Source of the DNA: Promicromonospora thailandica
Lineage (GTDB): Bacteria > Actinomycetota > Actinomycetes > Actinomycetales > Cellulomonadaceae
Length of the DNA: 64,000 nt
Assembly (NCBI RefSeq): GCF_024171955.1
Contig: NZ_JAMTCS010000016.1
Coordinates: 62,001-126,000 of the forward strand
Direction of reading: 5' to 3'
Part shown: positions 26,493-34,849 of the stretch, piece by piece
Layout: each line of letters opens with the position of its first letter
How positions within the stretch are numbered: position 1 is the first letter of the stretch
Made by a program: the position numbers and the translations under genes
Notes under the pieces: model-generated
Told to the model about the DNA's origin: nothing
The model's input: only the letters and a program-made list of their open reading frames with translations
The model's database searches: none

Positions 26493-27749
26493 ATGAAGAC
26501 CCCCGTGCCCGACTACCTGGACGAGGTGCTGGACGGCCTGCGCGGCGACACCAGCGGCGCCACGGCCGACTACATCCCCGAGCTGGCCGAGGCCGACCCC
26601 GAGCGCCTCGGCATGGCGATCACCACCACGCTGGGCCGCACCTACGCCGCCGGTGACGCCGACACCGAGTTCACCATCCAGTCGATCTCCAAGCCGTTCG
26701 CCTACGCCGCCGCCATCATCGACCGTGGCCTGGACCGTGTGCTGGGGGCCGTCGGCGTGGAGCCCTCCGGGGAGGCCTTCGACGAGCTGTCCCTCGAGGG
26801 CGGCACCCACCGCCCCAAGAACCCGATGATCAACGCCGGGGCGATCACCGCACACTCCCTCCTGGTCGGCGCGCAGGCTTCCCAGGAGGAGCGGGTCGAG
26901 CGGGCGCTGGCGTTCTTCTCCCGCCTCGCGGGGCGGCAGCTGCGGGTCGACGAACGGGTGTGCGCCTCCGAGCTGGGCTCGGCGCACCGCAACCTCGCGA
27001 TCGCCTACATGCTGCGCAACTACGGCATCCTTGACGGCGACGTGCCGTCCGTCGTGGAGGGGTACACGCGGCAGTGCTCCATCCTGGTGACGGTCCGGGA
27101 CCTGTCCGTGATGGCCGCGACGCTCGCCACCGGGGGCGTCCAGCCCGTGACCGGGGAGCGGCTGCTGGACCCCGCCGTCGCCCGGCACGTCATGGCCGTG
27201 ATGGCCGGAGCCGGGATGTACGACGCGGCGGGCGACTGGCTCACCCGCGTGGGCATCCCCGCCAAGAGCGGTGTCGCCGGAGGGATCGTCGGGGTGCTCC
27301 CGGACCGGGTGGGCATCGGTACCTTCTCGCCGCGCCTGGACTCCCACGGCAACAGCCGGCGGGGACGGCTCGCCTTCGAACGGCTCTCCCGCGACATGGG
27401 CATGCACCTGTTCGCCTCGGACGGCGGCCGGCTCGACGCCGTCGACGTGGAGGTGGAGGTGGACGGGGGCGTGGACAAGGCGCCGGGCACGGTGACCTTC
27501 GCCCTGCGGGGCACGGTGCAGCTGACCGCCGCCTCGGAGCTCCTGGACCTGATGGCCGACTCCGAGGGCACGCACGACGTGGTGCTCGACGCCACCCGGG
27601 TGCACTCGTTCACCGACCTGGGCCGCCGCATGACGCTGGAAGGGCTGCGGCGGCTCCGGCTGGACGGCCGCGCCGTCGCCCTCCGCGACCCCGCGGGCGT
27701 GCTGCCGGACCCCGACCTGGGCGACGGTACCTACCCGGACCTGCTGTGA
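26493..27749 (+). CDS. glsA: Glutaminase with C-terminal STAS domain
   Basis: The protein has 418 residues. Residues 1-305 are a serine-dependent glutaminase: catalytic SxxK in TIQSISKPF (Ser64, Lys67), RPKNPMINAGAI, VCASELGSAHRNLAIAY and PAKSGVAGGIVGVLPDRVGI. Residues about 320-418 form an anti-sigma-antagonist-like STAS domain (GTVTFALRGTVQLTAASELL, HDVVLDATRVHSFTDLGRR). It converts glutamine to glutamate and ammonia. STAS tails are known on some actinobacterial glutaminases and suggest regulation or partner binding. The start is ATG 26493; the upstream part of the frame is not protein-like. Confidence 0.94.
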   Translation: MKTPVPDYLDEVLDGLRGDTSGATADYIPELAEADPERLGMAITTTLGRTYAAGDADTEFTIQSISKPFAYAAAIIDRGLDRVLGAVGVEPSGEAFDELSLEGGTHRPKNPMINAGAITAHSLLVGAQASQEERVERALAFFSRLAGRQLRVDERVCASELGSAHRNLAIAYMLRNYGILDGDVPSVVEGYTRQCSILVTVRDLSVMAATLATGGVQPVTGERLLDPAVARHVMAVMAGAGMYDAAGDWLTRVGIPAKSGVAGGIVGVLPDRVGIGTFSPRLDSHGNSRRGRLAFERLSRDMGMHLFASDGGRLDAVDVEVEVDGGVDKAPGTVTFALRGTVQLTAASELLDLMADSEGTHDVVLDATRVHSFTDLGRRMTLEGLRRLRLDGRAVALRDPAGVLPDPDLGDGTYPDLL

Positions 27750-27771
27750 GGCAGGGGGCTCGTCGCCTGCC
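27750..27771. terminator. Hairpin between convergent genes
   Basis: GGCAGG (27750-27755) and CCTGCC (27766-27771) form a stem in the 24-bp gap between the glutaminase and the convergent acetyltransferase. There is no U-tract, but placement suggests a shared bidirectional terminator. Confidence 0.45.
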
Positions 27772-27773
27772 GC

Positions 27774-28112
27774 TCAGCGCAGCGCGCGCAGGTGCTCCCG
27801 GTGCAGGGGGTCGGTGGCGTCGTCGAAGTCCCGGTGCGTGGTGAGCCACTTCTTGACGTAGGGGCAGACGGCCACGATGCGGTGCCCCGCCTGGATGCTG
27901 TCGCCCAGGGCGGTGCGCGTGAGGACGGCGGCGAGGCCCTGGCCCTCGAACTCGTCGAAGACCTCCGTGTGGTAGAAGATCCGCTGCGTCTCCCCGAAGT
28001 CCTGGTACGCCGAGAGCCCGGCGTGGGTGCCGTCGACGAAGACGTCGAACCGGCTCTCGCCAGGGTTGTCGCGGACGGTCACGCCGTGCTGGTCCTGCGC
28101 CTGCTCGGTCAT
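27774..28112 (-). CDS. Small GNAT acetyltransferase (YjdJ/NATD1-like)
   Basis: The protein has 112 residues. RIFYHTEVFDEFEGQGLAAV carries the acetyl-CoA loop (EGQGLA in place of Q/RxxGxG/A) and HRIVAVCPYVKKWLTTHRDF is the family C-terminal motif. Proteins of this size have only the core GNAT fold; their substrate is not settled. The start is ATG 28112. It follows the VOC gene after 40 bp on the same strand and may share its promoter. Confidence 0.88.
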   Translation of the reverse strand: MTEQAQDQHGVTVRDNPGESRFDVFVDGTHAGLSAYQDFGETQRIFYHTEVFDEFEGQGLAAVLTRTALGDSIQAGHRIVAVCPYVKKWLTTHRDFDDATDPLHREHLRALR

Positions 28113-28152
28113 GGCGGTGGTCCTCTCGTGGTGGGGCGTCGGCACGGCGGTG

Positions 28153-29040
28153 TCAGTCCGTGCTCGGGGTGTGGTCCGGTTCCGCGCTGAGGCGGACGGC
28201 GTTGGCCCAGGGGTCCTCGAAGCTGACCGTCCGGCCGTCGTCCTGGACCGGCACGCGGTAGTGCCGCAGGCGCTCGGTCAGCGCGCCGACGTCGTCCGGC
28301 GACGGCACCGCGATGTCCACGCGGCCCAGGCCGAGGGTCTGCTGCCGCCGGCCGGCGCCGCGGCTGCGCCACACGTTCATCGCCATGTGGTGGTGGTAGC
28401 CGCCGGCGCTGACGAACAGCGCCTGGTCGCCGAGCGCGTAGGTGACGTCGAAGCCGAGGCGGGTCGCGTAGAAGTCGCGGGCCGTCGCCACGTCGCCGAC
28501 CGACAGGTGCACGTGGCCCACGCGGGCGTCGCCGGTCGGCTGCCCGGCCCGGCCGTGCTCGTCGAGGTGTTCCTGCAGGAACGCGTTCGGGTCCAGGAAC
28601 AGGGTGCCCATCTCGACCTGCCCGTGGGTCCAGCTCCACTGCGTGCGGTCGCGGTCCCAGTAGAGCTCCACGCCGTTGCCCTCGGGGTCGTCGAAGTAGA
28701 ACGCCTTGCTGACCAGGTGGTCGGCGGACCCCGTGAACGACCCGGGACGCAGGCGTGCGACCGAGTAGACGGCAGCGGCCAGGGCGGCCTCGCTGTCGAA
28801 GAGGATCGCGGTGTGGAAAAGTCCTGCGTCGTGGGGCGAGGCGTGCCGCAGGGCCGGGGTGTGGACCAGCACGACGACGGCGCGTCCGGCCCGCCCGAGC
28901 ACCACCCGGGGGCCGGCGTGCTCCAGCACGGTCAGGCCCACCCCGTCGCGGTAGTAGGCCGTCATCGCGTCCAGGTCGGCGACGTTGAGGGTGACCGCGC
29001 CCATCGCGGTGTCGGCTGCGAGGCGTGCTTCTGTGCTCAT
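28153..29040 (-). CDS. VOC dioxygenase-like protein (two-module, catechol 2,3-dioxygenase type)
   Basis: The protein has 295 residues with two VOC modules: AVTLNVADLDAMTAYYRDGV (about 13-130) and VGHVHLSVGDVATARDFYAT (about 165-285). His and Glu positions in KAFYFDDPEGNGVELYWDRD and GGYHHHMAMNVW are those of metal ligands in CatE-like enzymes. It is likely a non-haem iron or manganese ring-cleaving or quinone-handling enzyme. The MarR gene lies just upstream on the same strand, and a copy of its presumed operator precedes this gene. Confidence 0.9.
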   Translation of the reverse strand: MSTEARLAADTAMGAVTLNVADLDAMTAYYRDGVGLTVLEHAGPRVVLGRAGRAVVVLVHTPALRHASPHDAGLFHTAILFDSEAALAAAVYSVARLRPGSFTGSADHLVSKAFYFDDPEGNGVELYWDRDRTQWSWTHGQVEMGTLFLDPNAFLQEHLDEHGRAGQPTGDARVGHVHLSVGDVATARDFYATRLGFDVTYALGDQALFVSAGGYHHHMAMNVWRSRGAGRRQQTLGLGRVDIAVPSPDDVGALTERLRHYRVPVQDDGRTVSFEDPWANAVRLSAEPDHTPSTD

Positions 29041-29057
29041 GGCCACCGCCAACTGGA

Positions 29058-29069
29058 TTGAAACATCAA
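29058..29069. promoter_or_regulatory. MarR-type half-palindrome upstream of the VOC gene
   Basis: TTGAAACATCAA has the same TTGA-N4-TCAA form as the two sites on the far side of the MarR gene. It overlaps the last codons of that gene, 18 bp before the VOC start. Confidence 0.55.
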
Positions 29070-29575
29070 CTATTCCGTCCGGTGTCGCGACGCCGGGACA
29101 GGCCGGTGTCCTCCGGGTCGAGGTGCTCGCGCAGGGCCGTGACGGCGGCGTCCAGGCCGGCGAGCTGCTCCGGGGTCAGCGCGTCGACGAAGAGCTCGTG
29201 CACGGAGCGCAGGTGCGGCACGGAGCCGCGCCGGAACGATTCCGCGCCGAGGTCGGTCAGGTGCACGTCGACGCCGTGCACGTCGTCCAGGCACGGCGTC
29301 CGACGGATCAGGTCGCGCTTCTCCATGCGCGCCAGGTGGTGCGACAGCCGGCTGCGCTGCCAGCCGACCCGCTCGGCCAGCGCGGAGGAGCGCAGCGTCG
29401 TCCGGTCGGCCTCGCTCAGCGCGAGCAGCACCCGGTAGTCGGCGGACGACAGGGACGACTCGCTCTGCAGGCGCCCCTCCAGGCGGGTGCGCAGCAGCTC
29501 GGTGGTCTCGATGTAGTCGCGCCAGATGCGCAGCTGCTCGCGCGAGGGCATCGCGCGGCGCCTGCCCTGAGCCAT
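29066..29575 (-). CDS. MarR family transcriptional regulator
   Basis: The protein has 169 residues. The winged helix reads ADYRVLLALSEADRTTLRSS, ALAERVGWQRSRLSHHLARM and LIRRTPCLDDVHGVDVHLTD, with dimerisation helices at both ends. One cysteine lies in the wing. MarR proteins usually release DNA on binding phenols or on oxidation. Its targets are plausibly the VOC gene downstream and the divergent pirin, since TTGA-N4-TCAA sites flank both. GGAGG precedes ATG 29575; an in-frame ATG at 29596 is less likely. Confidence 0.92.
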   Translation of the reverse strand: MAQGRRRAMPSREQLRIWRDYIETTELLRTRLEGRLQSESSLSSADYRVLLALSEADRTTLRSSALAERVGWQRSRLSHHLARMEKRDLIRRTPCLDDVHGVDVHLTDLGAESFRRGSVPHLRSVHELFVDALTPEQLAGLDAAVTALREHLDPEDTGLSRRRDTGRNS

Positions 29576-29589
29576 GGCACCTCCGGGGA

Positions 29590-29631
29590 TTGACACGTCA
29601 ACTCTGCACGCTACAGGATTGTCACGTCAAT
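29590..29631. promoter_or_regulatory. Pair of MarR-type operators
   Basis: TTGACACGTCAA (29590-29601) and ATTGTCACGTCAAT (29618-29631) are near-palindromes 29 bp apart between the MarR and pirin starts. Together with 29058-29069 they give three matching sites around one MarR gene. Confidence 0.72.
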
Positions 29632-29669
29632 TCCGATGGCGTGACCCGGATCCCACGAGGAGCGAGCCC

Positions 29670-30608
29670 ATGACCGACAACCCCGCCGTCCAGCCCGGCG
29701 GCGTCGAGGTGCTCTCGGCCCGCGACGTCCCGCTCGGTGGGCCGCGCGCCCTGCAGGTGCGCCGCACGATCCCGCAGAAGGCGCGGACCCTGATCGGCGC
29801 CTGGTGCTTCGCCGACCACTACGGGCCGGTGGAGGTCGGGCCGGGCGGCATGGACCTGCCGCCGCACCCGCACACGGGGCTGCAGACCGTGAGCTGGCTG
29901 TTCAGCGGCACGATCGAGCACCGGGACAGCCTCGGCACACACTCGTTCATCCGCCCCGGCGAGCTCAACCTCATGACCGGCGGCCACGGCATCGCCCACT
30001 CCGAGGTCTCCACCGCGGACACGACCGTGCTCCACGGCGTCCAGCTGTGGGTCGCCCTGCCCGACGCCGACCGCGCGGCCGGGCGGGACTTCCAGCACCA
30101 CGTGCCCGAGCCCGTCCGGGTCGACGGTGCCGAGCTGCGGGTCTTCCTCGGCTCGCTGGCCGGTGCGACCTCCCCGGTGCGCACGTTCACACCCCTCCTG
30201 GGCGCGCAGATCGACCTCGACCCGCACGCCACGGTCACGCTCTCCGTCGACCCCGGCTTCGAGCACGGCCTGCTCGTCGACGCCGGCGACGTGCACCTGG
30301 ACGGCACGGCGGTCCCGCCCGCCGAGCTGGGCTACGTGGCCCCGGGCGCCGGTACCCTCACCCTGGCGAACCGCTCGGACGCCCCGGCGCGCACCGTCCT
30401 GCTCGGCGGTCCGCCCTTCGAGGAGGAGATCGTCATGTGGTGGAACTTCGTGGCCCGCGACCACGAGGAGATCCTGCACGCCCGCCAGGACTGGGAGGCC
30501 GACTCGGGACGCTTCGGCACGGTCGAGGGTCACCAGGGCCAGCGGCTGCCCGCGCCGCCGGTGCCCGACGTCGTCATCCTGCCGCGACGCAACCCACCCG
30601 CGCGGTAG
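29670..30608 (+). CDS. Pirin family bicupin protein
   Basis: The protein has 312 residues. The first cupin carries the pirin metal site: DLPPHPHTGLQTVSWLFSGT, then IEHRDSLGTHSFIRPGELNL and GGHGIAHSEVS. The second cupin has lost these ligands, as is usual. Some pirins have quercetinase activity or act as redox switches. The end, EEEIVMWWNFVARDHEEILH, matches the conserved pirin C-terminal motif. It is divergent from the MarR gene and preceded by two of its presumed sites. It likely works with the VOC enzyme in a response to phenolic or oxidative stress. Confidence 0.93.
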   Translation: MTDNPAVQPGGVEVLSARDVPLGGPRALQVRRTIPQKARTLIGAWCFADHYGPVEVGPGGMDLPPHPHTGLQTVSWLFSGTIEHRDSLGTHSFIRPGELNLMTGGHGIAHSEVSTADTTVLHGVQLWVALPDADRAAGRDFQHHVPEPVRVDGAELRVFLGSLAGATSPVRTFTPLLGAQIDLDPHATVTLSVDPGFEHGLLVDAGDVHLDGTAVPPAELGYVAPGAGTLTLANRSDAPARTVLLGGPPFEEEIVMWWNFVARDHEEILHARQDWEADSGRFGTVEGHQGQRLPAPPVPDVVILPRRNPPAR

Positions 30609-30630
30609 ACCTGCCACGCAGACGGCGCCG

Positions 30631-31005
30631 TCACGCGGGCAGCGCCCGGGCCTTCAGCTCGCCCAGGTAGGCGGACACGGCGTCGCGGTTGCGGGTCAGC
30701 ACGTCGATGCGGTCGTCCAGCCGGTCGCGCTCGCGCTCCAGGACGGCGACCGTCTCGTCCGTGACGCCCTCGAAGACGATCGGGTCGACGGGCGACTCCA
30801 GGCACGGCAGGATCCGGCGGATCATCCGGACGGACAACCCCGCCCCCAGCAGCTCGCGGATCTGCTTGACCCTGGCCAGGGCACCCTCGTCGTAGTCCCG
30901 GTAGTTGTTGGGTCCCCGTGCCGACGTGATCAGACCCTCGGCCTCGTAGAAGCGGACCTGGCGCGTGGAGGCTCCTGCGCGGCTCGCCAGCTCACCGACT
31001 CGCAT
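30631..31005 (-). CDS. MerR family transcriptional regulator
   Basis: The protein has 124 residues. The winged helix is MRVGELASRAGASTRQVRFY and EGLITSARGPNNYRDYDEGA; a coiled coil runs from about residue 80 to 118. It has no effector domain and only one cysteine, in RRILPCLESP, so it is of the short stress-sensing type, not a clear metal sensor. It diverges from a serine hydrolase, with a perfect 16-bp palindrome between them that is almost certainly its operator. Confidence 0.92.
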   Translation of the reverse strand: MRVGELASRAGASTRQVRFYEAEGLITSARGPNNYRDYDEGALARVKQIRELLGAGLSVRMIRRILPCLESPVDPIVFEGVTDETVAVLERERDRLDDRIDVLTRNRDAVSAYLGELKARALPA

Positions 31006-31027
31006 GCCACCAGCGTAGGCCTTGACC

Positions 31028-31043
31028 TTGACACATGTGTCAA
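31028..31043. promoter_or_regulatory. MerR operator, perfect palindrome
   Basis: TTGACACATGTGTCAA is a 16-bp perfect palindrome, 22 bp from the MerR start and 17 bp before the chosen start of the hydrolase. A second TTGACC lies directly beside it at 31022. Confidence 0.75.
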
Positions 31044-31060
31044 TGTTCGACGCTCGCGCC

Positions 31061-32218
31061 ATGAACGAGCTGAACGGAACCGTGGCGCCCCGGTTCGAAC
31101 CCGTGCGCGACGCCGTGCTGGACGCGCTCCGCAGGGGCGCCGAGACAGGGCTGTCCCTCGCCGTCGACCTGGACGGCGAACGTGTGGTGGACCTCTGGGG
31201 CGGTCACCAGGACGCCGCGAGGACGCGGCCGTGGGCGCGGGACACGGTCACCAACGTCTGGTCGATCACCAAGAACGTGACCAGCCTGGCCGTGCTGCTG
31301 CTCGTCGACGCCGGAGAGCTCGACGTGCACGCACCCGTCGCGCGGTACTGGCCGGAGTTCGCGGCCCGCGGCAAGGACCGGGTCGAGGTCCGGCACCTCC
31401 TGTCGCACACCGCCGGACTGCCCGGCCTCGACCAGCCGGCGCGTCTCGACGATCTCTACGACGTGCGCGCGACGGCCGACCGGCTCGCGGCACAGGCACC
31501 GTGGTGGGAGCCGGGTACGGCGTCCGGGTATCACGTCCTGACCTTCGGTCACCTGCTGGGGGAGCTGGTGCACCGGGTCAGCGGCCGGTCCCTGCGGGAG
31601 TTCGTCGACGAGAACCTGTCCCGCCGGATCGGGGCAGACTTCCGGATCGGCGCGCGAGCCGAGGATCTGCGGAGGGTCTCCGACGTGATACCGCCCGCCG
31701 CCGCCGACCTGTCGGGCCTCGACCCCGACGGGATCGCGTACCGGACCTTCAACGGCCCGGCCTTCTCCGCGTCGTCGGCGAACACCCAGGCCTGGCGCGC
31801 CGCCGAGCTCGGGGCGGCCAACGGGCACGGGAACGCCGCGTCGGTCGCTGACCTCATGACCCCGCTGGCCCTCGAGGGTGCGTCCGCTGCGGGGCGCCTG
31901 CTCAAGCCCTCGACCGTCCGCCTCGTCCTCGACCAGCAGGCGCAGGGCGTCGACCTGGTCAACGGCCTGCACGTGCGGTGGGGGATCGGGTTCGCCCTGC
32001 CGGACGACAGGACGCTCCCGTGGATCCCGCCGGGCCGCGTCGCGTTCTGGGGCGGCTGGGGCGGGTCGATGGCCGTCGCGGACCTCGACCGCCGGCTCAC
32101 CATCGCCTACGTGATGAACGAGATGGGTGGCGACATCCTCGGTTCGGCACGCGCGGCCACCTACGTGCGCGCGGTCTACCGGGCGTCGGGCGCTCTCCCG
32201 CCGGGGGGCATCCGGTGA
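31061..32218 (+). CDS. Serine hydrolase, class C beta-lactamase/esterase family
   Basis: The protein has about 385 residues. The SxxK motif is VWSITKN (Ser68, Lys71), the tyrosine motif SGYHVLTFGHLLGE, and the third motif region WGGWGGS. This places it in the EstB/penicillin-binding-like serine hydrolases. No signal peptide is present, which argues against periplasmic antibiotic resistance and for an intracellular esterase or amidase. ATGs at 31043 and 31061 are both possible; 31043 overlaps the operator. It is likely induced through the divergent MerR regulator. Confidence 0.88.
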   Translation: MNELNGTVAPRFEPVRDAVLDALRRGAETGLSLAVDLDGERVVDLWGGHQDAARTRPWARDTVTNVWSITKNVTSLAVLLLVDAGELDVHAPVARYWPEFAARGKDRVEVRHLLSHTAGLPGLDQPARLDDLYDVRATADRLAAQAPWWEPGTASGYHVLTFGHLLGELVHRVSGRSLREFVDENLSRRIGADFRIGARAEDLRRVSDVIPPAAADLSGLDPDGIAYRTFNGPAFSASSANTQAWRAAELGAANGHGNAASVADLMTPLALEGASAAGRLLKPSTVRLVLDQQAQGVDLVNGLHVRWGIGFALPDDRTLPWIPPGRVAFWGGWGGSMAVADLDRRLTIAYVMNEMGGDILGSARAATYVRAVYRASGALPPGGIR

Positions 32219-32262
32219 CCGGACCGACCGGGAGCGGCACGACCCCGAGAGCGGTGCGCCCG

Positions 32263-33245
32263 TCAGGGCAGGTGGTGCCGGTCAGCGGCCGGTGTCGTGC
32301 CGAACCGCTTCCTGTACGCCTTGACGAAGTGGCTGCTGTCCGCGAACTGCCAGCGGGCGGCGACCTCGGAGACCGTCAGGCGTGTGCCGGACAGGTCCAG
32401 GCGGGCGCGGTCGAGGCGTCGTTCACGGACGTACGCCATGACCGACGACGTAGACCCCTGGGCGAACGCACGGTAGAGCGTGCGCACGGACACGTGGAGC
32501 TCGCGGGCGATGTCCGGGCGCTCAGGTCCGGCTCGGTGAGCAGGCGGGTCTCGATGTACTCCTTGGCCGCCTCGACGAGTGCGGGGACGAGCTCCGCGTC
32601 GTCCACGACCTGGTCGTTCACCAGCCCCTGGAACAGCTCGATCGTCGCGTTGCGTGCCGCGACCGCCGCTGCGGGTCCGAGATCGTCTGCCACCTGGGTG
32701 AGGAGACGTAGCTGGGCGAGCAGCAACCGGGCGGCGGGCGACCTCTGCTCGACGACGACGGCGGGCCCGCCCGACGGGAACCGGATCGCATCGACGGGGA
32801 GGCCCACCGCGACCGCTCGCGTGCCTCGACCGGTCTCCATGACCCAGGGTTCGTCGTTCCTGCGGACGCACACGGTTCCCGCTCGTGCTCTGGCGTGCCG
32901 GCTGCCCGAGGTGAAGCGCCACTCGCCACTGAGCACGGCGTGCACGACGATCAGGTCACCGTGGTGCCCGCCCGGGCCGCCGGTTCGTCCCGCGATCGCG
33001 TCGCTGTACTGGTGCTCGAGCGGGAACCCGAGCACGTGCCCGGCGTGGATGCGGACCCGGTACGCACCCTCGCTGTGCCGGGGCAGGCTCAGTGGAGGAA
33101 CCTGCAGCGATCCGCCCGCCTGGCGGCGCCACTCGTCGAGCAGCACACGGTTCCGGCTCTCGTCGGCGTTCGCCACCACGATGTCGACCACGGGCGCCGT
33201 GGTGCCGCCGACCTGCCAGGGTGTGGTGCCGGCTGTGTCGTCCAT
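32263..33245 (-). pseudogene. AraC family regulator broken by a frameshift
   Basis: The first frame (from ATG 33245) gives an AraC-binding-like domain (HSEGAYRVRIHAGHVLGFPL, ELFQGLVNDQVVDDAELVPA) up to TEPDLS. A second frame then supplies the rest of the DNA-binding domain, DIARELHVSVRTLYRAFAQG and WQFADSSHFVKAYRKRFGTT. The switch lies near 32515-32525, where one base appears missing. Joined, it would be about 326 residues of normal length. Either the gene is dead or the assembly lost a base. Its divergent neighbour is a FAD monooxygenase. Confidence 0.85.
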
Positions 33246-33409
33246 CGCAGCAGGGTACGGGCGCGAGACCCGCCGGCCGGCGGGTCACGGCGCACCTCGT
33301 CCGAGGTGGCCAGGACGTACCAGCCGCGTGGCAGGCAGGAACAAGACCTCGGTGGACGGGGTGCAGCAAGGTGTCGCACGAACCTTCCCTACCGCTCTGG
33401 AGACGTCCC

Positions 33410-34819
33410 ATGATCGAGTCCCCGCCCGCACTCTTCGAGGCGCTGGTCCAGGCCGCGCCTCCCGGCGATGCGACCCTGCTGTTCGACACGGCGTGCGTGA
33501 TCGGCGGCGGCATCGCAGGGCTCCTGGCGGCGCGGGTGCTCTCCGACCGCGCGCGCCGGGTGGTCGTCATCGAGCCCGACGACCTTTCCGGGACGGCAGG
33601 GCCGCGCCCCGGCGTACCCCAGGGCCTGCAGGTGCACACGCTGCTCCCGGGCGGACAGCAGTGGTTGGAGCGGTGGGTCCCGGGCCTGACGAAGGAGGCG
33701 CAGGAGCGGGGTGCGTCCCTCGTGCCGGGCCAGGGGACGACGTTCCTCGACGGCGTGCCGCAGGCGCTGGACGCCGAGGGGCACCACCTGCTCGCGATCG
33801 GACGCCCGTTGCTGGAGTCGCTGATCAGGGACCGGGTGGTGTCCCGCCCGGGCGTGACGGTCCTGCGTGGCCGGGCCATCGGCCTGCGGTACGACGGGGA
33901 CGCCGTCGACGGCGTCCGCTACACCTCACGATCTGCTGGCGATCAGGGCGACAACGGCGCACGCGTGCTGGACGTGGACTTCGTCGTGGACGCCATGGGG
34001 CGCTCCAGCAGGCTGTCGAGCTGGCTCGGGGACAGCGGTTACGACCAGCCTCGGCTCGAGCGGCTGGGTATCTCGATCAACTACGCGACGGCCCTTTTCG
34101 AGCGGTCCGTCGAGCTCGCCGACCTGGAGAGGCCTGGCGCACTGGCACTCTTCACGCCGGGGCACTCCCGGCACGGCGTGTCCACCGCGGCGGTGCAACC
34201 GATCGAGGGTATGCGGTGGATCGCCATGCTGATGGGGTACGGCGACAGCAGGCCCGGTCGGACCGTCGCCGAGTTCCGGGCGGCCTGCGCAGCCCTGCCG
34301 CCGGTCTTCGCCGAGGCCGTCGCCGGTGACGTCGTCGGGGGCGTGGAGACCTACCACCAGGCCGACAACCGTCGACGCCACTTCGCCGACGCCGACCACC
34401 TTCCTGCGCGCCTGGTCGCCGTGGGGGACGCCGTCGCGTCGTTCAACCCGATCTACGGCCAGGGCATGAGCTCCGCCGCGCTGCACGCCTCGTGCCTGGC
34501 CGCGTACCTCGGCGGTGCTCCGGACCTCGACGCCGTCGCCCGCGAGTTCTACCGCACCCAGCAGGTGGTCGTGGACGCCGCCTGGGCCGTCTCCGCCGGG
34601 GGCGACGGCGCGCGCCTCGACGCGCAGAACGGGACCGACGTGCCCCAGGGCGTGCGAGAGCGACGCCGGGCCATGGACCAGATCGCCGCGGCCACGCTGG
34701 TGGACGGGGAGCTGGCGCACGCGTTCAACGACGTCTCGTACATGCTCCGTCACCCCGCCGTCCTGGCGGATCCGGAGCTGCTGGCACGGGCGGTCGCCGC
34801 CAACGAGCGAGCGGCGTGA
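33410..34819 (+). CDS. FAD-dependent monooxygenase/hydroxylase
   Basis: The protein has 469 residues. The dinucleotide-binding motif is ACVIGGGIAGLLAARVLSDR (about 29-48), and the second FAD contact is LVAVGDAVASFNPIYGQGMS, the GD motif of PHBH-type hydroxylases. The HTLLPGGQQWLERWVPGL region matches actinobacterial FAD hydroxylases related to squalene- and polyketide-modifying enzymes. It probably hydroxylates a hydrophobic substrate with NAD(P)H. The regulator beside it is frameshifted. The start ATG 33410 is 164 bp from that regulator. Confidence 0.9.
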   Translation: MIESPPALFEALVQAAPPGDATLLFDTACVIGGGIAGLLAARVLSDRARRVVVIEPDDLSGTAGPRPGVPQGLQVHTLLPGGQQWLERWVPGLTKEAQERGASLVPGQGTTFLDGVPQALDAEGHHLLAIGRPLLESLIRDRVVSRPGVTVLRGRAIGLRYDGDAVDGVRYTSRSAGDQGDNGARVLDVDFVVDAMGRSSRLSSWLGDSGYDQPRLERLGISINYATALFERSVELADLERPGALALFTPGHSRHGVSTAAVQPIEGMRWIAMLMGYGDSRPGRTVAEFRAACAALPPVFAEAVAGDVVGGVETYHQADNRRRHFADADHLPARLVAVGDAVASFNPIYGQGMSSAALHASCLAAYLGGAPDLDAVAREFYRTQQVVVDAAWAVSAGGDGARLDAQNGTDVPQGVRERRRAMDQIAAATLVDGELAHAFNDVSYMLRHPAVLADPELLARAVAANERAA

Positions 34820-34830
34820 CCGCCGTGCCG

Positions 34831-34849
34831 CCCCACGGTCCCACCGGGG
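34831..34849. terminator. Hairpin between convergent genes
   Basis: CCCCACGGT and ACCGGGG pair around a CCC loop (one bulged base) in the 30-bp gap between the monooxygenase and the convergent lipase. No U-tract is seen. Confidence 0.4.

Noticed and set aside
31061-32218. Antibiotic-resistance beta-lactamase
   Set aside because: The SxxK fold is present but there is no signal peptide, and motifs fit esterase-type serine hydrolases better.
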